Program-made: the position numbers and the translations under genes
Assembly: GCA_024516155.1 (NCBI GenBank)
Contig: JAJJXM010000027.1
Span: forward strand, 490,001 to 554,000
Direction of reading: 5' to 3'
Source of the DNA: Pyronema omphalodes
Taxonomy: Eukaryota > Ascomycota > Pezizomycetes > Pezizales > Pyronemataceae
DNA length: 64,000 nt
Part shown: positions 22,755 to 33,863 of the stretch, one piece after another
Layout: each line of letters begins with the position of its first letter
Numbering within the stretch: the first letter of the stretch is position 1
The notes under the pieces: generated by a model
Databases searched by the model: none
What the model was told of the DNA's origin: nothing
The model's input: only the letters and a program-made list of their open reading frames with translations

Positions 22755-23215
22755 AAACATCCTCAGGTCTCGTTGAACCCTTTATTTTTACTCGGCGCTG
22801 GCTGGGTGCGAGGGTTCGAACCTAGGTCTGGGGGTGGGTGGGGGGTTGAGATATAGAAGATATAGATGACAGAAGATAGAAGATAGAGGATCGAAGATAG
22901 ATGAGAGAAGATGGAAGATGGAATTATCGGTCTCGGGTTTCAGTGATGGGGGATAGATATGGGTGATGGATAGGGAGATCTTAGGTCATGTTGTAAGGGT
23001 TACATAATCTCGGTTACTGTGACTATCTTGTGATAATTGGTTTTTAATTTATGAATTTTGTTTTGGGTAGATTGGAGCGTGGCTGCGAGGCTTTTGGTGG
23101 CGGATTTGGTGGGTTATGTTGATTGATATAGGAATTTATAAGACAATCTACGAGATACTTGATATATGGTATCTATCGTATCTATCGTATCTTCACCTCC
23201 ATAGCCACATAATAG
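22755..23215 (+). repeat. R4 repeat
   Basis: Homologous to the split copy 42795-43092 plus 57859-58085. It begins near TTTATTTTTACTCGGCGC, passes a GGTTCGAACC motif that resembles a tRNA B box, a purine-rich AGATAGA stretch and a TATCGGTCTCGG stretch, and ends near CATAGCCACATAATAGCA. No coding capacity is seen. Confidence 0.75.
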
Positions 23216-23220
23216 CATTA

Positions 23221-23472
23221 AGAGAGGAGAAGAGAGGAGAAGAGAGGGGAGGAGCAGAGGGGATTGAAGTAGAGAGGCGAGGAGAGAAGAGGAGAGTTAA
23301 GGAGAGTTAAGGAGAGTTAAGGAGAGCAGAGGAGAGCAGAGGAGAGCAGAGGAGAGCAGAGGAGAGCAGAAGAGAGCAGAAGAGAGCAGAAGAGAGCAGA
23401 AGAGAGCAGAAGAGAGCAGAAGAGAGCAGAAGAGAGCAGAAGAGAGCAGAAGAGAGCAGAAGAGAGCAGAGG
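23221..23472. repeat. GA-rich 10-bp minisatellite
   Basis: Tandem GAGAGCAGAA-type units (about 25), graded from GTTAAGGAGA variants on the left to uniform units on the right. Confidence 0.92.
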
Positions 23473-23544
23473 CAGGGTACAAATAACGAAGTGAGAGTGT
23501 CTATTTGAGAGTGCCGGGTGGGAAAAGAGTAAACAGGGCTCCAA

Positions 23545-23660
23545 AATGTAACGACGAGAATGTATGTGATGATAAGTCCTTTTATGTGTGACCGGAAAAA
23601 TCCTGGGTTCTTGGACGCTTCTATCATTCTGTGTAGTACCATTCAATATTTTTGCCATGA
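23545..23660 (+). repeat. R3 repeat, second copy
   Basis: Matches 19155-19250 in the same orientation (TAAGTCCTTT, AAATCCTGGGTTCTTGGACGC, TTCTATCATTC). Its right end lies close to the promoter of the next gene. Confidence 0.55.
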
Positions 23661-23918
23661 AGCAAGCCTCAATAGCGCTTGAAATCGTCCAAAATAACCC
23701 TTCAAATGCACACCAGCGTCAATAGCTAGTAGAAAACTCACGCATGTTTTCTGATTTCAGCTCTCCGGGCATTCAAAAGGGAGAGTCAATGTGAAAAAGG
23801 GTCCAAGACAGACAAAACCAGAAAATTTTCAGAGCATACCTTCTTTCTTTTTTCCCATCCACCATATCATTCAGTCGACATAAACGGAAAGGGCATCGCT
23901 TTTGTTTCCACCAAACGT

Positions 23919-24578
23919 ATGATGTCAGATCTGATCCGTCGCCCCCAACCATACGAAGAACTCCGAGGTTTAATGACGAATCTTACCTACCCACCACCTC
24001 AGAATTCAGGAAATGTGGCGGTAACGTTTCCTGACCCCACGAAAATCATCCGCAAGCGTGGTTACTTCGACTTTGCATCTGAGACGAAGCCCGAAATTCT
24101 CGAATTCAACAACCCTCCAGAGAATAAAGACCGTAACCAATTCTCTGCTCGGTTTCTGGACAGCAAACCCCGGCGTTCCAATGTTCCTCCGTTCATATTA
24201 AAACACGAGCACTGTGGTTTGGACCCAGGTTACAAGGACCTTTTCCTCGACTTGGACGAGCCTTCTTCAAAGAAAAAACGCGCCAAGCACGAACATATCC
24301 CCCAGAAGGAGATTGATCTCATGGAGAGGCTTCGTAATCTGCCGATCCTACCACGAGCAAGGCCTAGAGTTAGGAGAAATGAGGGCGTGTTGGACAGGTT
24401 GAATAAAGTCGAGTGGAGGCCTGTTGAGAAGTGGGAAAAGGTTGACTGGGTTTTTGATGAGGATTGTGAGGAGGTAGTGATAGAGGAGATTAAGAGTAGC
24501 GAAGATGGAAAATGGATTGACTATTCTATGAAGGATGAGGAAATGACGGATTATGCGATGGAAGACTGTGATTTGTGA
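23919..24578 (+). CDS. Hypothetical protein, 219 aa, single exon
   Basis: Not recognised. The frame opens with two adjacent ATGs; the second gives 218 aa. The sequence is balanced and not low complexity: Pro-rich around residues 22-30, a basic stretch KKKRAKHE near 115-125 that could act as a nuclear localisation signal, an Arg-rich segment RARPRVRRNE, and an acidic, Glu/Asp- and Met-rich C-terminus. No signal peptide or membrane segment is seen. Codon use and complexity favour a real gene. It lies just right of the composite repeat block and outside any recognised repeat. A nuclear protein is possible, but this is a guess from composition only. Confidence 0.6.
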   Translation: MMSDLIRRPQPYEELRGLMTNLTYPPPQNSGNVAVTFPDPTKIIRKRGYFDFASETKPEILEFNNPPENKDRNQFSARFLDSKPRRSNVPPFILKHEHCGLDPGYKDLFLDLDEPSSKKKRAKHEHIPQKEIDLMERLRNLPILPRARPRVRRNEGVLDRLNKVEWRPVEKWEKVDWVFDEDCEEVVIEEIKSSEDGKWIDYSMKDEEMTDYAMEDCDL

Positions 24579-25625
24579 TTGAAGGGAATGGAAGGTGGCA
24601 TTTCTGTTGAATTTGGGGCTGTGGAGTTTGGGGAGTAGTGTTTGGGGGTTTGTTTTGATATCCTTACTAGTGGTCATAACAAAATGAAAATATCTTATCC
24701 CTTGTGGGATAATCGTTACGAACGTATAGTGTTTGGAAATTACTTTTCAAGTTTAAAGATAACTTATAACGTCACGCATCTGGATAATTACACATCAGCA
24801 TTATCACTAACTGTTAAGTTCTTCCGTTGCCAGCGTAACATTCCTCTTGTTTTTATGCAAATGATAATTCATGACCACTGACCCCACATCCGAACCCCGG
24901 GTTACTCGAAGCATTGATGAATCTTTAAACTAGATGACAGGCATAATTAACACCCAATTTTTGGCCTCTCTCGGAAATCGCGCCAAGTCTCTCGGCACTG
25001 TGATGATTGTCCCAATCCATCCCCGAAAGAAAATGTCTCAGCCGTATTTCGGAACCCATCGGGTCTATCATAGACTAATGATTTTGATCCTACGTCAGTC
25101 AGTTGAATAAACAAGCTCAATTTCCTTGGCCAGCTTTACTTTTGTTTGGGAATCCGTGGAAATCCAGTTGACGAACGACCATTTTCCTGTTACACAAAGT
25201 TAAGAAATGTTGAAACTGCATTGCCACACTCTATCTTTAGGGCCAAGACCACTCTATCTATATTCATCCAGCTGAGTTGGTAACGCGGATATCGACGGAT
25301 CTCAATGAGTATCACTAGCTAGTCTCATTGCGAGATGAATGAAATCACAGATCCCAATGACGAACAAATCACCTCCTTTTTTACGCGAAAAATGACATTA
25401 TATACAGCATTCAACAGCGCTGACAGGACCCGGCTGCGTCTGGAAAAAGATAACACGCAGTATCATTACTTTTTTACACGCTTGGCGAGTTGAAGGATTG
25501 GCCATGTTGTCCGTCGTACCTTACATGACACCAAGCGTCCATTTGCCGCATGCAGCGAGTGCATATGTCTCAAATTCCTTCCAGGATATAGCGATGCCTT
25601 ATAGATGAGGTATGTGGGGTGATGC
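24579..25625. other. Intergenic region
   Basis: No gene supported. The right end holds the promoter of the secreted-protein gene. Confidence 0.5.
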
Positions 25626-25633
25626 ATAGCCAG

Positions 25634-25658
25634 GCCAATATTAACGGGTGTGTATAAA
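25634..25658 (+). promoter_or_regulatory. CCAAT and TATA motifs upstream of the secreted protein
   Basis: CCAAT at about 25635-25639 and TATAAA at 25653-25658, about 100 nt before the chosen start codon. This is an unusually clear core promoter for a fungal gene. Confidence 0.5.
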
Positions 25659-25754
25659 ATGTTCATGTTTTCCCCTCCTTCACGAATCACTTTACAAGCT
25701 AGCTCAACAGTACACAATCAAATAGTCTTCTCCAATAACATCCAAATAATTGCG

Positions 25755-26201
25755 ATGTTCTTCACTACTCTCTCTTTCGTTAGCCTTATTGGACTCTCCC
25801 TGGCAGTCCCTCCCATGTCTGGCACCCCGACCCGCCCTGAATCCGAATGCCAAACAATCTGTGCCGACTTCCTCAACGAATGCGGATACATGTATGGCGG
25901 ATGTTTCCCAGACCCGAGATGTACCGGTGGCACCGCATGGCCTACCTTCACGCCTCCTCCTTGTCCGACTACTACTTCAAAGCCGACTCCAACTTGCACG
26001 GTTTCTCTGTGTATCGATAACATTGATGAGTGTGGACAAATGTGGGGAGGATGTACCCTTGCCCCGCAATGTGGAGGACCAAAGAGCCCCAGTTTTACTA
26101 GGCCGAGTTGTAGTTTGACTACGAAAACTCCAACGGTGACAGCGACGATTACTAAGGTTGTGAAGACGAAGGTTGTAAATGCCTACACGAAGAAAGCCTG
26201 A
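25755..26201 (+). CDS. Small secreted cysteine-rich protein with duplicated module, 148 aa
   Basis: The open frame extends further upstream, but I chose the ATG at 25755. It puts a typical signal peptide first (MFFTTLSFVSLIGLSLAVP) and places the TATA box about 100 nt upstream. The mature part has two copies of one module. The first is C-x3-C-x6-C-x6-C-x5-C-x13-C and the second C-x4-C-x6-C-x6-C-x5-C-x12-C, each with an ECGxMxGGC core. A Pro/Thr-rich linker (PTTTSKPTPT) joins them. The tail is Thr/Lys-rich and ends KKA. Twelve cysteines suggest disulfide-stabilised folding outside the cell. Proteins like this are often effector candidates or wall-associated proteins in plant-associated fungi. 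No function is claimed and I do not recognise the family. Confidence 0.8.
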   Translation: MFFTTLSFVSLIGLSLAVPPMSGTPTRPESECQTICADFLNECGYMYGGCFPDPRCTGGTAWPTFTPPPCPTTTSKPTPTCTVSLCIDNIDECGQMWGGCTLAPQCGGPKSPSFTRPSCSLTTKTPTVTATITKVVKTKVVNAYTKKA

Positions 26202-26723
26202 GCGGGAGTTTGAGAGATTTAGTCGAATGAGAGGAATGGCGTCATACTGGTGCATCAAATCGTTGTCTGTATGCATTTATGGTTGTATTTAATGATAATT
26301 GCTTTATTAATTGATCGATGGTAAAAGAAAAGCTTCAAGAAGGAAGATTCCGCTAATTAATTTATGTATTCCTTTCCGTGGGTGGCGGGCTTGGTTTATT
26401 ATTTGGGGCTTCTACTGTATGATGTTCCCAGAATTCGCATACATAGTTGCAGAATTGTAACGTAAATTCTCGTTTCGTCGCAGAAGTTACGTTACTACAT
26501 CACGCGAGGCGCCCATCTCTATCCTGAACCACGCCGTTAATTCGCGTAAATATTAACGATCACTCCTAGTCACTCGGCTCTTCTCGTACTCATCGCACTT
26601 ACCTGCCCACCCCTGCTAGCGTGTTAAAGTGGTTATTTTCCACCCCCAAACCGTGTCAGCAATACATACTTTACGCGTCCAACCGCCCACATTCGTGCCC
26701 CTCAGCGCGTCCTCTCTTTCTCT

Positions 26724-27560
26724 ATGTCTACCGACGCGATATCACGCCCGATGGCTTCAAATATGAGCTTTGACATCCCAGAAGGTCCTATGTCTTCTAT
26801 ATATGTCTTCACTGGCCACCATTCCGTATCTCCAACTCCCAGTACGATTCCCGACGACAGTGATCAGGAGCTAGACGATGCGAGAGAGACCGAAGACGAT
26901 TACGTAGATACCGACGTCGACGACGAAAACGAAGACGACACGGAAGAAGATACCGATATCGATGCCGAAGACGACACTGAAGAGGATGAAGATGAGGAAA
27001 TGGATGACGATTTCACTTCTGCTCATAAAGCTCTTGAACAGCTGGGCTTAAGTGACACCGAAATGGCAGATGAGTCGGACGATAACGACGATAACGTAGA
27101 ACGGCTCCCAACGCCTCCTCCACACTTCACTTCCCCCCTCTACGAAGCTTGGCTACAGGGCCTAACGCCAAATATTTTATTCCGAGTCAGAATTAAACCC
27201 CTAATCCCAGCCTCTGCTATTTCTGCGCATACAATCCGGCTCTGGTATAGGGATTTCGGGTCGCAGCAGGCATTACTAGAGCATGTTGTGAAGGAATATC
27301 AATTAATGGGTACAGAGGATGTGTCGGGCTATATTCTGAAAGAGAGGAAGAGTAATACGTGGGTTGAGTTTGGGTTTGATGGTTGGGACGAGGTTATGTC
27401 ACGGATTAGAAGGAGGATGTCGGATGAGGGACAGGGTATTGGAGTGGCCGTACAAGCGCAGTTGGTTGTGCTTGTAGGTGGGGATGAGGATGTTGTGGGA
27501 ATTACGAAGAAGGGGGATTTGTCGCCGATTTTGGCGAGCGAGGAGGATCCTGATTTGTAG
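26724..27560 (+). CDS. Hypothetical acidic protein, 278 aa
   Basis: Not recognised. Residues about 45-100 form a long Asp/Glu tract with EDD and TDVDD repeats. Residues about 125-260 are of normal complexity and look folded: SPLYEAWLQGLTPN, ...TIRLWYRDFGSQQALLEHVVKEYQ, ...WVEFGFDGWDEVMSRIRRR, followed by a Val-rich strand. No signal peptide or membrane segment is seen. Several in-frame ATGs at the start (residues 1, 10, 14) leave the true start open. The acidic N-terminal half suggests a nuclear or chromatin-associated role, as inference only. It is a single-exon gene in the same direction as its left neighbours. Confidence 0.65.
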   Translation: MSTDAISRPMASNMSFDIPEGPMSSIYVFTGHHSVSPTPSTIPDDSDQELDDARETEDDYVDTDVDDENEDDTEEDTDIDAEDDTEEDEDEEMDDDFTSAHKALEQLGLSDTEMADESDDNDDNVERLPTPPPHFTSPLYEAWLQGLTPNILFRVRIKPLIPASAISAHTIRLWYRDFGSQQALLEHVVKEYQLMGTEDVSGYILKERKSNTWVEFGFDGWDEVMSRIRRRMSDEGQGIGVAVQAQLVVLVGGDEDVVGITKKGDLSPILASEEDPDL

Positions 27561-29621
27561 AGAGGGACTGTGTGGAATTGGGGAACGAATAATGGACGGC
27601 AGGGACGAAAATGAAGGAGGAGAATTACCCAAGAGAGATGTAGGAGTAGCGTGTGGGAGCGGTGGGCTGGTTATGGTTAATGATTTTATGATTTTTTTCC
27701 TTATGCTCTTTGGCGGAGACTGGTTCTACCTATAAGTTAGAAAGTGTGCGTAATGACGTGGTTTAACTAAATTAATACTTTTAATTGTGTTAAAGTCTCC
27801 TGGCTGAATCACCGCATCCTTAAGCACACCTCCACTCGCCTCGGCGCTTGGTAATCTTCTGACTTACATTACGTATCCGAACTCAACTCTCAAAGACATT
27901 TCGTTTTACGTTATCTCTACTTTTCTAGAACATCTTGGAAAATATGAGTAATATCTTCTTGGAAGTATTAAGTTAATACTGTTAACCAGGTAAACATCAT
28001 CTGTATCTTAGACAGAGAGCCTAATATTCCCGATAATCTGAGGGACGTCATAAATGTAACGGGGGGAGGGGTGGGGGTCAAGAATCAAGTTATTAGAGAT
28101 AAGCATAGGGTAGAAATTAGAAATATGACTTCGAGACAATTCAGTAATCAGTTTATGCAGATCAGATTGGATAATATGGCTACAAAGTTTACAAAGACTC
28201 CGAAAACAAAAATCTGTATAATATTCCATCCCGTGTAATAAATTGAAAAGAAGGAATGTGGATTACATAATAAAAGATAGCCATTCCTATGCAGTGTCCA
28301 CTTCAATGACGATATTGTTACCCAGTGCTAGTAATTAGCGTGATAAATCCATCCGTTGATAAGTCGGATAAATATATTTCATGAGCTTCTACTTTATATG
28401 GAATATAATCATATATGGCTTTATCATGCGGTGTGCTTGTGACTGACATATGTAGGCTCAACATATTTTTAATTTGTTCACAGGGTTGGAAGATCCGAAT
28501 ATGGAGTTCTTGTAATATCTCTCTCTCTCTACCTTATGTGTAGATGGATTTTGGGTTCACATAAATAACAAAAGCTGTTAATATTCTCTTCTATGTAAAT
28601 CTGTATACGATTCAAAGTTTTTCCTGCCATCATGCCATTATGTCAAAACCTAGAAAGAAAAAACGTTTCTAGCTCGCTCTGGAATGTGAGTGATAACATA
28701 TGTTTCCACAACTACTTCATGCAACTAACTCTATACGGACAAGAAATAATTTAACGGTTAATGATCTACGGTAAAAGAATACCTCCTGAGTTTTCCTAGT
28801 TCTGTACTCGTTCTTGGAATCTCACCATTGATCCCTACTTCTATGGCTACTGGTCCCGAGGAAAAGACCACTTCATCATTATCCTGGGTGGGCATCGAAA
28901 CTTTTGGTATGCATAGCAGCCAAAAGATCGGCTTGATTATAATATGATATAAGCTCAGCAAAGCTTCAAGTTGTAAGGATCATGTGAAAGAATTTTCAGC
29001 AGACTGGAATGTTATTATCAACGAGAGTTAATTGCGGTGGGTATCCAAAGCTTAAACAAATAGGGTATCGACAATCCTGTAGCGTTAGATTACGGATACC
29101 CACTGAAGAGCTATAGATTCCCGTGGGCTGAGGATGAAAGTAGCGATGGCCATCGTAGCTTTAGAACAAAAAATCAGGATCGGAAACATCGCTGGAAACT
29201 GAGTCGGACGATGAAATTTTGGACCAGGGCTGGCAAAACGATATTGATGAAATGATCGACATGATTTATTGTTTGATATCATTCTTGTGTAGGCTTGTAG
29301 TCGTTGTCGGTAATGTATCCTCTCAACCCTGGATTAGTATGTGATTATGAGGGCTAGGATATAAACTATACTCAGGGAGAAATATCAATCTGTAAACGCC
29401 GATAGGCGTCGCATCTTTTTTTTAAGAGGCGCCATGGAGCTTTGCATCACAAAAGAACAGTGTTTTTTCAGGGAGCGATTCTGTGTGACTATTGTCCAAC
29501 TTGTAGGATATCCCTCCTTTCGTCTCTGTTTATCGCAGACATCCACTAGAAGCTTGACCGATGAGCAAACCGAAATTTAAGTCAACTAAGGTAAGCAAGC
29601 TTTACAGTCTCAATAGCTATA
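27561..29621. other. AT-rich gene-poor stretch
   Basis: No convincing gene. Short frames at 28008-28229, 28758-28961 and 29085-29282 lack support. This opens a long gene-poor zone that runs to about 39.2 kb. Confidence 0.5.
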
Positions 29622-30012
29622 TTTACGGCAACGCATCTGTACATGGAGGGACAAAAAAATTTTGCATTTTTAATTTGCATTTTCACTTTTCACTTTTCGG
29701 GTTTCATCTGTTGCAACGCAACAGTGGAGGACTTCTCATCGCTCTAATCGGGGCGCATAGAAACAGCCCCAACTTCACCTATACGATAGCAATAGAAATT
29801 CCGAATAGACAGGGGGGTACCTACCCTCCTGTCTATCCTAGTGCTCTATTCGCGTTCTGTAGACAATATTTTTTTGTGGTGAAATAGGCTCTCCCGTTCG
29901 TTGCTATAGAGCGATGGGAAGTCCTCCAGTGCGACAGATGAAAAGTGCGCGCCCACCTACCAAAATAAACTGTCGCAACAACAACACAGCCACACTGCTG
30001 ACTAACACACGG
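29622..30012 (+). repeat. R5 repeat, copy 1, interrupted by a MITE
   Basis: Inverted copy of 30638-30811. Homology runs from ACGGCAACGCATCTGTACAT to TTGCAACGCAACAGT, is broken by the MITE at 29726-29927, and resumes to CACTGCTGACTAACAC. Confidence 0.85.
29726..29927. mobile_element. 202-bp MITE with 3-bp target duplication AGT
   Basis: Terminal inverted repeats begin GGAGGACTTCTCATCGCTCTA on one strand and GGAGGACTTCCCATCGCTCTA on the other. The flanks 29723-29725 and 29928-29930 are both AGT. The unoccupied site exists in R5 copy 2 (around 30712) with a single AGT, which proves the boundaries. The centre is a hairpin around GACAGGGGGGTA and its complement. A second copy is at 60992-61192. 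It has no coding capacity. The 3-bp duplication fits PIF/Harbinger- or CACTA-type mobilisation; the superfamily is inferred. Confidence 0.9.
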
Positions 30013-30637
30013 ATTACGACGGTTGGAGAACAACTTCTGAATGAGGACTATGGTGTCATAGCCGCATCACATATTAATATGCCGGTGGATATAAAAATGA
30101 GAAGTCTTGAGGTATAATCATACAACACACTATCGTTGCCTAGAAGGGATAGGCTATGAGAGCGATGGAAACGATAGGAACTACAGAAACCACGGTAACT
30201 ATACATAGGATGCATAAAAATCATCCGTAACAACATACGTGAACTATCTAGGTTTCTACTGTCACTGCTGATGCCGGTACATATTTGTGTTCGTGTTGGT
30301 GTTGATGATGAGTTAAGAATAAGTTTGGAACGGTAGCTAGAGATATCAAAAAAGTCATCAAAAAGGCTAAGAGCACCAAAATAGCTACAAGAGCCATAAA
30401 AGACTACTAGGGCAAGAGAGAGCTATCTAAAACTCAACACAAAGCAACAGCGGGTTGACATAAATTTCACAGGCTGGCCGCTCGGGACAATCTGGTTTAT
30501 CTTATCATCCTTCTATCTTATCAATCTATCAGGCCGCTGAAGGTTATATCAGTAGCATACGCTAGCAAAGACAAAAACAAAGGATCATGTTACATACAAC
30601 TGCAGCGCTTGCGGTTCTGTGATACGCCTCTGTTAGT

Positions 30638-30811
30638 GTTTTAGTCAGCGGTGTGGCTATGTCGTTGTGGCGACAATTCATTTTGGTAGGTGGGTACTTT
30701 TCCTCTGTTGCACTGTTGCGTTGCAACAGATGAAAAGCGAACAGTGAAAAGCAAATTAAAAATGCAAAGGTTTTTTGTCCCTCCATGTACAGATGCGTTG
30801 CCGTAATATTA
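30638..30811 (-). repeat. R5 repeat, copy 2, with empty MITE site
   Basis: Uninterrupted inverted partner of 29622-30012. Nearby frames read NCRHNDIATPL-like, reminiscent of ankyrin repeats, so R5 may come from an ankyrin-repeat gene. Confidence 0.8.
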
Positions 30812-30929
30812 CTGCTCAGAATATTACAGAAACATTTAACTTTTAGGGCATCAAATAGGGCAGGTTGTACTTTTCATAATACCTGGCACACCGGACCCTT
30901 TAGGATAATGACAATAACGACAAAAACCG

Positions 30930-31265
30930 ATGGTACTGACAATTGCAATGATTAGCAAGTATATCGTCGATACAGATAAAGACGAAAGGCGAATTAATCT
31001 GGCAGAATTCTTCACCGCAGCTATTGATGGCTATGTGGATGTCATTCAATAAGCACTCATGGAAAACCGAATTGGCATTAACGCCATAGCTGAGGGGATT
31101 CCGGCTATATGCAAAGTAAAAAATTTCCTTAAACCAGATAACTGGTTTTCTGCACTTATAAAAGCATGTAGCAATGAACACTCTGGTATTGTAAACCTTT
31201 TTCTGGAATAAAACAACATCACGGTCAATGTTGACGTTGCTCCAGGCCCCAGGATAATTGAATCT
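30930..31265 (+). pseudogene. Ankyrin-repeat pseudogene remnant
   Basis: In one plus-strand frame the translation matches the ankyrin consensus twice: AEFFTAAIDGYVDVIQ, a stop, then ALMENRIGINA; and FSALIKACSNEHSGIVNLFLE, a stop, then NNITVNV. Both stops are TAA at positions where ankyrin repeats commonly have Gln or similar, consistent with C-to-T change of CAA. No start codon, flanking exons or intact frame was found. Confidence 0.6.
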
Positions 31266-31493
31266 TTTACACATGCAAAATGAACATTCTGGAATTCTGT
31301 GATATTTACTAGAATCTGATGATATCGCGATGTTCAGGACTCCAGTAAGCCCAAAGGATTACTACCATCACTAGACATCACTGGATCGATAATGTTTACG
31401 GAAACGGATACAATGATACAAATTACGAAGCTGCTAATAGAAAGGTGTGAAATTCTGACTTTCTCAATGACATAACTCATAAACAAGGCCAAC

Positions 31494-32192
31494 ATGGATA
31501 GCAGCATTCAAATATGTATGTCATGCTGGACTTTATTTCATCCAATAGCATCTGTTTTGAAACTAGGCACCCCCTACCCCCACCCCGAAGAGTATCGTCG
31601 TCGGTCAAAATTTCCCAGTCTCTGGTATAATGTGTTCCGACGGGTGAACCGATATCGTAAAGGTGTCATTGTCGCAAGCACCATGGGACATGAAGTGCTC
31701 CCTAAATCCCTACTTGAACACGATCGAGATTATATATTAAGCTTCATGATTCCGATGGCCAGAAGATCCCCACGTGCGTACGCCATTCGGAGAATTAAAA
31801 TGATACGTAACTGCTACATACTGGATCGGAAAGTCAGCAACGTTCTGCCCACGAAAATCCGATTTGCGAGCGATCGATTCCTGATGCAGCATGCTTGTTC
31901 ACATGTATCCAATCGCATTATGAAAATGTTATTCAATCACGAAAAAATCACTAAAATTGTTATGTGTCAGTTCGATCCAGCATGCTCATTGGAAAATGTC
32001 GATAAAAGTATAGTCGTATGTAGAAGCACTGTTGGAGCTAGAGAGATGAGCTCCCAGTACATACCGGTCAATCACCATAACCGGAATGAAATGCCGCTGA
32101 TCCACGAATGCGACAACTGGCACTTCTATTTATTTAACATTCTTCTAGAAGGGAGGAATATCCTAGTCGATTTCCAGCTGGATGGTGATTAG
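31494..32192 (+). CDS. Hypothetical protein, 232 aa, in gene-poor region
   Basis: Not recognised. The frame is open for 232 codons in AT-rich DNA where long frames are rare. The composition is normal: scattered Cys and His, many Arg, Met and Ile, and no signal peptide or clear membrane segment. It lies just downstream of the ankyrin remnant and could be the 3' part of the same decayed gene or an independent young gene. The first 22 codons include CMSCW, and HECDNWHFYLF lies near the C-terminus. Evidence is length only. Confidence 0.35.
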   Translation: MDSSIQICMSCWTLFHPIASVLKLGTPYPHPEEYRRRSKFPSLWYNVFRRVNRYRKGVIVASTMGHEVLPKSLLEHDRDYILSFMIPMARRSPRAYAIRRIKMIRNCYILDRKVSNVLPTKIRFASDRFLMQHACSHVSNRIMKMLFNHEKITKIVMCQFDPACSLENVDKSIVVCRSTVGAREMSSQYIPVNHHNRNEMPLIHECDNWHFYLFNILLEGRNILVDFQLDGD

Positions 32193-33863
32193 ATTAAGAA
32201 GATTCCACTGAGTCGGATCATCTCATAGTTCCTGCATTAGACTTGACGCTATGGCCCATGGTTCGATAAACTGTCATCGACATATGTCCAACGGAATGTG
32301 CATCTAGAAAAAAAAAACAATCGGCATCTAGTTACCGATTCCCAATTAATTTGATTGCCGTAGTTACAGCTATATCGTTGCGGATTTTAGGACCACTTAT
32401 TTGTACAAATTCCTAGCTTGAAGTCGAAAGTAATGGTCCGCTCGCGAGCCGAGCCGTTTGATCGACGTCACAGCAAGGCTAAAGGCGAGCGTTTGTATAC
32501 ATATTCATATATCCACAGTCGGCCACGACGTATCATGACTGTACTGGACTTTGGGGTTGTATTGGATCTGGAGATAAAGTATATATACGTGGGGGATTAA
32601 AGAACTGACGCGTTGTCATGACGAGAAGTACACAAGGCACTGGATTACCGGTACTATCTTTGTTTGATATTTTCCCATATCGGAACTAACAAGCGGCTTT
32701 GAGATATGGAAGATGTAGCCTAAAGTCCGTGTTGCCGGGTGTTGTAAGAACAAGATTTATGTATGGTTATTAGGATGACACGGCGCAGTTTGGCTTTCAT
32801 CACTGTAACCAGTTTAAGGATTTCTTGCGTAAGGTTCTCAGTTACACTCGAAAGGATAGGTTAACCTCGTGCAGCCGAATAACCTAAAGTAATCTTGCCG
32901 ACGTATAAAGACAAAATGAGTTACTACTTCCGTGGGACAATGGGGGGTTTTTGAAATGCAGCCGACGAACTGCAGCCAGTAATGCCGACTAATAAGATTG
33001 TGTCTCTACCCGAGTACATTTCGAATGGTAAAGTTTACACTGTCCATAAATACAACGTTTTAAGTTCTGTAGCCGCCCTGTATAGACTGTATTGATTTTA
33101 CCTGGATGCAATGACAAGTCTGATACCCTGCTAGGGTTTGTTCAATTGCAGCTTGTGTTTACCCGTTAAAAAACTATAAAACCTGTAGTTTTGGCTCAAT
33201 CAAACACACTCTAATATCATCGTGCCTGAATTCCTTTCCCCATGTAAAAAGATACCAAAACCACTAATACTCTCCATAATATTCCGATGAGCAATATATT
33301 TAAAATTGGCTATGATAGGGCTCTTGGATCTGTATAGTTTCTCGGGAAGTCTCTCAAGTTATGGTTGTGATATTCTGGTATGTGAATTGTATTGGGTGCG
33401 CTCTGCTTGACGCAAACTCTAGCGCAAAGTTGGCGGTCCGCATTGTAATTCCTCTAGAGGCTACTAAAGCGGCCAAGCTTCCCTGGCATCAAGCACGGCG
33501 GCGGCTGACTGCAGTTGTATGTACAGACGTACACTAATGAAGATGAATGCATGATGAGTTGAGATCCGGTTAAGGTTGCTGCAATGAGCCCGATGGGCAC
33601 TGTGTTGGAATTTCAGAAACCCACGACATCATAACAAACGACCGCAAGAACAAACATGAATAATAGGCATAGAAACAGCGTACGTATTTCGAAAGAAATT
33701 TACAAAGAAATGAATATTGTACAGTCAACCCCAATGGAAGGAGTAATCCCAGGAAACCCAGTAAGGCCAGTCCGAAACGCCGTGAAACCATTTCTAAAAC
33801 AATAATGTGAAACGCCCGCTTGCCCTTCAATCCTGCAATTCCAAGTTTCCCCATATTCAGCTT
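32193..33863. other. Gene-poor stretch
   Basis: No supported gene. A hydrophobic minus-strand frame at 33570-33854 may be part of the 3' region of the vWA gene or chance. Confidence 0.45.

Noticed and set aside
22800..22830. tRNA-like B box (GGTTCGAACC) in R4
   Set aside because: No A box at suitable distance, no cloverleaf, and the other R4 copy reads GGTTATAACC. It could be a SINE relic but is unsupported.
23221..23472. Regularly spaced repeats considered as a CRISPR array
   Set aside because: Units are directly adjacent with no unique spacers, and the genome is eukaryotic; it is a minisatellite.
33570..33854. Hydrophobic 94-codon minus-strand frame after the vWA gene
   Set aside because: Could suggest a membrane protein, but it starts inside the vWA 3' region and has no family signal or splice link.
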